Assembly (NCBI GenBank): GCA_959027945.1
Contig: CAUFRO010000016.1
Coordinates: forward strand, 1-44,505
Direction of reading: 5' to 3'
Length of the DNA stretch: 44,505 nucleotides
Source: an uncultured Collinsella sp.
GTDB taxonomy: Bacteria; Actinomycetota; Coriobacteriia; Coriobacteriales; Coriobacteriaceae
Both the position numbers and the translations under genes were made by a program. The notes below the pieces were generated by a model. That model saw only the letters and a list, made by a program, of their open reading frames with translations, ran no database searches and was not told the origin of the DNA. Positions 41,578 through 44,505 of the stretch are shown piece after piece (position 1 is the stretch's first letter; every line of letters starts with the position of its first letter).

Positions 41578-42438
41578 ATGACAACTTCGCCTTTGGCAAA
41601 CCCCACGGCAACTAGGGAGCTGCTAGAGGAGTTTGGCCTTGCGACCAAGCATCGCCTGGGCCAGAACTTCCTGATCGACAACCATGTGATCGAACGTATC
41701 TGCGAGCTTTCCGAGCTCACGGGCGATGAGCGCGTGCTCGAGGTTGGCCCGGGCGTTGGTACGCTCACGCTTGCGCTGCTGCAGGAGGCGGCGTGTGTCA
41801 CGTCGATCGAGGCCGACCCCGAGCTCGAGCCGGTGCTCGATGCTCACGCCGCCGACTACGCCAACTTCCGCTTTATCATGGGCGACGCGCTTAAGGTGGG
41901 CCCGGAGCAGATTGAGCAGGCCGCCGGCGGCGAGCCCACGGTATTTGTCGCGAACTTGCCCTATAACGTGGCGGCGACAATCATCCTGCAGTTCTTCCAG
42001 ACGATGCCCGCGCTCAAGCGCGCCGTCGTCATGGTGCAAAAGGAGGTTGCCGATCGCATTGCCGCAGTGCCGGGCAACAAGACCTATGGCGGCTATACGG
42101 CAAAGCTCGGCCTGTATGCGCAGGTGACGGGTCGCTTTGAGGTGCCGCCGCGTTGCTTTATGCCGGCGCCGCACGTGGACTCGGCCGTCGTGCGTATCGA
42201 CCGTGTTGACGGCGTGGTACCCGAAGGACTCGATCGCGAATTTGTGGCCCGCGTGATTGATGCTGCATTTGCTCAGCGTCGCAAGACCATCCGCAATTCC
42301 ATGAGCGCCAACGGTTTTGCCAAGGACGTGCTCGATGCCGCTTTTGAGGTTTGCGGTATCGCACCCACCACGCGCGCCGAGACGCTCGATGTTGCCGACT
42401 TTGTCCGTCTGGCCCGGGAGCTAATCCATGATGCCTAA
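41578..42438 (+). CDS. rsmA: 16S rRNA dimethyladenosine transferase RsmA (KsgA)
   Basis: RsmA dimethylates A1518 and A1519 of 16S rRNA. The 286-residue protein has HRLGQNFLID (family start) and the SAM site VLEVGPGVGTLT. Motif IV is ANLPYNVAATI and the C-terminal block is FAQRRKTIRNSM. The ATG follows AAGGAGG. It overlaps tatD by 11 bp. In many Gram-positive bacteria metG, tatD, rnmV and rsmA are clustered; here rnmV is missing from the group. Confidence 0.96.
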   Translation: MTTSPLANPTATRELLEEFGLATKHRLGQNFLIDNHVIERICELSELTGDERVLEVGPGVGTLTLALLQEAACVTSIEADPELEPVLDAHAADYANFRFIMGDALKVGPEQIEQAAGGEPTVFVANLPYNVAATIILQFFQTMPALKRAVVMVQKEVADRIAAVPGNKTYGGYTAKLGLYAQVTGRFEVPPRCFMPAPHVDSAVVRIDRVDGVVPEGLDREFVARVIDAAFAQRRKTIRNSMSANGFAKDVLDAAFEVCGIAPTTRAETLDVADFVRLARELIHDA

Positions 42439-43345
42439 TGCCGAACGCGTGACGTTTACCAAGAAAAAGAAGACGGTTGCTTGTCCCGTGCCTTTGGCGC
42501 CGCTTGCCGACACGCATGCACATCTGCTTTCGTTTTGGGGCAAGGATGTGCCCGAGACGCTCCTGCGTGCCAAAGCCGCGGGCGTCGACCTGTTGGTGAC
42601 GATGTTCGACCCCATTGCCGACAAGCGCAGCGTGGCGGACTATAGCGACTGGCTGGTGCGCGAGATTCTTCCGATGCAGGATATCCCGCAGATCAAGTAT
42701 CTTGCCGGCGTGCATCCGTATGGCGCGCCGGACTATACCGACGACGTTCATGCACAGGTCGTTGCCGCACTTGATGACCCCTTATGCGCCGGTATTGGCG
42801 AAATCGGCCTGGACTATCACATGGACTATGACGACGATATCGCGCCGGCACCCCATAACGTGCAGATTGATTGCATGGCGCGCCAGCTCGAGCTTGCCGT
42901 GCGCCGCAATGTGCCGGTGGAGCTGCACCTGCGTCACGAGGACTCGGATGGGGAGCGCACCTCGCACGTTGATGCGTACAACGTACTGCGCGAGGTGGGT
43001 GTGCCCCAGGCTGGTTGTGTGCTGCACTGTTTTGGCGAGGACCGCGCCACGATGGAGCGCTTTGTGGATTTGGGCTGCTATATCGCCTATGGCGGTGCGG
43101 CCACCTTTAAGCGCAACGACGATGTGCGCGAGGCATTTGCGGCAACCCCACTCGATCGAATTTTGTTCGAGACGGATTGCCCGTATATGGCTCCGGAGCC
43201 CATCCGCGGTCTTGAATGCGAGCCCGCAATGATCTCCATTACGGCAAACACGCTGGTCAACGACCGTGTCGATCGTACCGGCGAGGATGCTGAGGCAATC
43301 GCGCAAGCCGCTTGGGAGAATGCCTGCAAACTTTTTCAAAAATAG
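42428..43345 (+). CDS. tatD: TatD-family metal-dependent hydrolase
   Basis: TatD-family enzymes are cytoplasmic metal-dependent nucleases. The 305-residue protein has a basic start (VTFTKKKKT), then the metal motifs DTHAHL, GVHPY, GEIGLDYHMDYDDD, ELHLRHED, LHCFGED and FETDCPYM. These match the TatD/YcfH amidohydrolase fold. ATG 42428 has a GGGAG site; an ATG immediately follows at 42431. The start lies in the 3' end of rsmA, so the two are translationally coupled. Insertions between motifs make it longer than the usual ~260 residues. Confidence 0.9.
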   Translation: MMPNAERVTFTKKKKTVACPVPLAPLADTHAHLLSFWGKDVPETLLRAKAAGVDLLVTMFDPIADKRSVADYSDWLVREILPMQDIPQIKYLAGVHPYGAPDYTDDVHAQVVAALDDPLCAGIGEIGLDYHMDYDDDIAPAPHNVQIDCMARQLELAVRRNVPVELHLRHEDSDGERTSHVDAYNVLREVGVPQAGCVLHCFGEDRATMERFVDLGCYIAYGGAATFKRNDDVREAFAATPLDRILFETDCPYMAPEPIRGLECEPAMISITANTLVNDRVDRTGEDAEAIAQAAWENACKLFQK

Positions 43346-43348
43346 TTC

Positions 43349-43377
43349 TTGCGTTCGTGGTGGCGCTCCGTTATTCT
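43349..43377 (+). promoter_or_regulatory. Promoter of tRNA-Leu
   Basis: TTGCGT (43349-43354), a 17-base spacer, TATTCT (43372-43377). The tRNA starts 12 bases after the -10 box. Confidence 0.65.
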
Positions 43378-43388
43378 AATTCCTGCAC

Positions 43389-43475
43389 GCGGGCGTGGCG
43401 GAATTGGCAGACGCGTACGGTTCAGGTCCGTATGGGGGCAACCCCATGAAGGTTCAAGTCCTTTCGCCCGCACCA
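43389..43475 (+). tRNA. tRNA-Leu (anticodon CAG)
   Basis: An 87-nt class II tRNA with CCA encoded. The acceptor is GCGGGCG/CGCCCGC. The anticodon loop TTCAGGT lies between TACGG and CCGTA, with anticodon CAG at 43423-43425. The long variable arm is TGGGGGCAACCCCA. The T-arm contains GGTTCAAGTCC. Confidence 0.95.
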
Positions 43476-43521
43476 TTAAATTAAAGAGCTCCCAGCAATG
43501 GGAGCTTTTTTGTTATGGGCC
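43458..43521 (+). repeat. 64-bp direct repeat, copy 1 (tRNA-Leu 3' end plus terminator)
   Basis: From the T-loop/T-stem 3' side of tRNA-Leu through the CCA and terminator. It matches 43647-43710 at 63 of 64 bases, 189 bp downstream (T at 43482 versus G at 43671). Confidence 0.95.
43487..43512 (+). terminator. tRNA-Leu terminator
   Basis: AGCTCCCA/TGGGAGCT (43487-43494/43499-43506) around GCAA, followed by a run of six T residues. A second copy is at 43676-43701. Confidence 0.92.
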
Positions 43522-43646
43522 CATCACAGGGACTTGAACCTGTGAAGGAGCGAGCGTAAAGAAAACGCGGAGCGTTTTTAGCGAGCTGGCGAGGACGCCG
43601 GCAGGCGGCCGAAGCCGGTGCGGATCCGCGAAGCGGATACGCGGAC
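43522..43646 (+). mobile_element. tRNA-Leu-associated hairpin element (125 bp between direct repeats)
   Basis: It starts with an inverted T-arm mimic TCACAGGGACTTGAACCTG (stem TCACAGG/CCTGTGA), then a hairpin AAAACGC/GCGTTTT. Two further hairpins (GCCGG/CCGG and GGATCCGC/GCGGAT) lie within a GGACG...CGTCC outer pair. The core from GTGAAGG to CGAGGACGC aligns with the tRNA-Phe element. No gene is present. Confidence 0.55.
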
Positions 43647-43710
43647 GTCCTTTCGCCCGCACCATTAAATGAAAGAGCTCCCAGCAATGGGAGCTTTTTT
43701 GTTATGGGCC
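43647..43710 (+). repeat. 64-bp direct repeat, copy 2 (detached tRNA-Leu 3' end plus terminator)
   Basis: Copy of 43458-43521 with one mismatch, including the acceptor 3' strand, CCA and a complete terminator. It is not part of an intact tRNA. Confidence 0.95.
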
Positions 43711-43781
43711 TCTTGTTGATGTCATGTTGCTGCTTCGTGCGGGTATCCTAGTGCCAACGTGTGCCTATCAGAGGAGAGACC

Positions 43782-44505
43782 ATGCTGTTGTCCGGTATCA
43801 TCGCCGCCCTTACCAGCCTTTTGATTCCCATCATCATCCTGTTGCTGCTGCTTCCTAACGCCTGCTATGTCGTTGAACAACAGCATGCCGTGATCATTGA
43901 GCGTCTGGGCAAGTTTAACCGCATCGTCAACGCGGGCTTCCACATGAAGGTGCCCGTGATCGACCGCAAGGCCGCCACGGTGAGTCTGCGCACCATGAAA
44001 AACGGTTTTGGCATCGACGTTAAGACCCAGGACAACGTGACCATCGGCCTTGAGGTCTCTGCTCAGTACCACGTGAGCTATGACATGGGCGCCGGCCCGG
44101 CAGATTCGGGCATCTACAAGAGCTACTATATGCTGCAGGAGCCCGTCGACCAGATGCGTGACTTCATCACCGACGCTCTGCGCTCTTCGATTCCCGTCTA
44201 CACACTCGATGAGGTCTTTGCCAAGAAGGATGACATCGCCAAGGACGTTAATGCCACCGTGTCCGAGCAGATGGCTGCCTACGGCTTCACCCTCGTGTCG
44301 ACACTCATCACCAAAATCGCGCTGCCGACCGAGGTCGAGAACTCCATGAACGACATCAACGCTGCCCAGCGCAAGCGCGCTGCGGCACAGGAGCTCGCTG
44401 AGGCCGACCGCATCAAGCGCGTCACCGAGGCGACCGCCGAGGCCGAGGCAATGGAAAAGGCGGGCGAGGGCATCGCCAACCAGCGCAAGGCCATCGCGCT
44501 GGGTA
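43782..44505 (+). CDS. SPFH (Band 7/stomatin-like) membrane protein, N-terminal part (runs off the window)
   Basis: The first 241 residues are present and the gene continues past 44505. Residues ~5-25 form a very hydrophobic anchor (LLIPIIILLLLLP). An SPFH domain follows: VVEQQHAVIIERLGKFNRIVNAGFH, then KTQDNVTIGLEVSAQYHV. The predicted coiled-coil with ELAEADRIKRVTEATAEAEA is at ~205-235. Such stomatin/prohibitin-like proteins scaffold membrane microdomains and often partner with proteases. The ATG follows GAGGAG. Confidence 0.92.
   Translation, partial: MLLSGIIAALTSLLIPIIILLLLLPNACYVVEQQHAVIIERLGKFNRIVNAGFHMKVPVIDRKAATVSLRTMKNGFGIDVKTQDNVTIGLEVSAQYHVSYDMGAGPADSGIYKSYYMLQEPVDQMRDFITDALRSSIPVYTLDEVFAKKDDIAKDVNATVSEQMAAYGFTLVSTLITKIALPTEVENSMNDINAAQRKRAAAQELAEADRIKRVTEATAEAEAMEKAGEGIANQRKAIALG

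Overview
The window is GC-rich, densely coded and tRNA-punctuated, with actinobacterial features. These are a T-box in front of pheST, a monoderm-type Flp/Tad pilus locus with no outer-membrane secretin, an ECF cobalt transporter, and short 5' leaders with G-rich ribosome-binding sites. Gene content and protein style fit the class Coriobacteriia, most likely a gut Collinsella or close relative. That assignment is my inference from family resemblance, not a database result.

Layout. Positions 1-4270 look accessory. They hold the 5' end of an M16-type peptidase, a 560-bp AT-richer region full of short repeats, an AlbA_2/ATPase/winged-helix regulator, an unknown protein, a DUF5710 protein, the C-terminal stump of a C5-cytosine DNA methyltransferase, and tRNA-Val(GAC). 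Positions 4499-11239 carry an EamA transporter, a DUF4012 membrane protein, glmM (cell-wall precursor synthesis) and an M32 carboxypeptidase. Positions 11378-15335 are the Phe-tRNA synthetase operon behind a T-box. Positions 15443-18295 are cbiMQO, a cobalt ECF importer whose promoter overlaps the pheT terminator and whose leader resembles a cobalamin riboswitch. Positions 18376-26736 hold a zinc-dependent phospholipase C-like protein, a nuclease-like protein, pyk, a calcium-type P-ATPase and rsgA, separated by long palindromes and strong terminators.

Positions 26989-36579 are one tightly overlapping Flp/Tad pilus operon. In order it encodes CpaB, TadZ, TadA, TadB, TadC, the Flp pilin, a membrane-anchored protein, a second pilin-like protein, TadE-like and TadG-like proteins, another TadE-like protein and a DUF192 protein. 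No prepilin peptidase is present in the window. A toxin/antitoxin-like pair follows, then tRNA-Phe, then a housekeeping block: a GH5-like protein, rsmI, metG, rsmA and tatD. tRNA-Leu(CAG) and a truncated SPFH-domain gene close the window.

The most unusual signal is a pair of small elements directly behind tRNA-Phe and tRNA-Leu. In each, the 3' part of the tRNA gene plus its terminator (63-64 bp) is repeated in direct orientation 186 or 189 bp downstream. The roughly 125 bp between the copies is a chain of GC-rich hairpins. It begins with an inverted T-arm mimic and shares a conserved core between the two loci. This looks like a family of tRNA-3'-end-associated mini-elements. Other points of interest are a GH5-like enzyme lacking its catalytic acid/base, repeat-rich DNA upstream of the AlbA_2 regulator, and a candidate RNA hairpin that covers the start of the P-ATPase ribosome-binding site.
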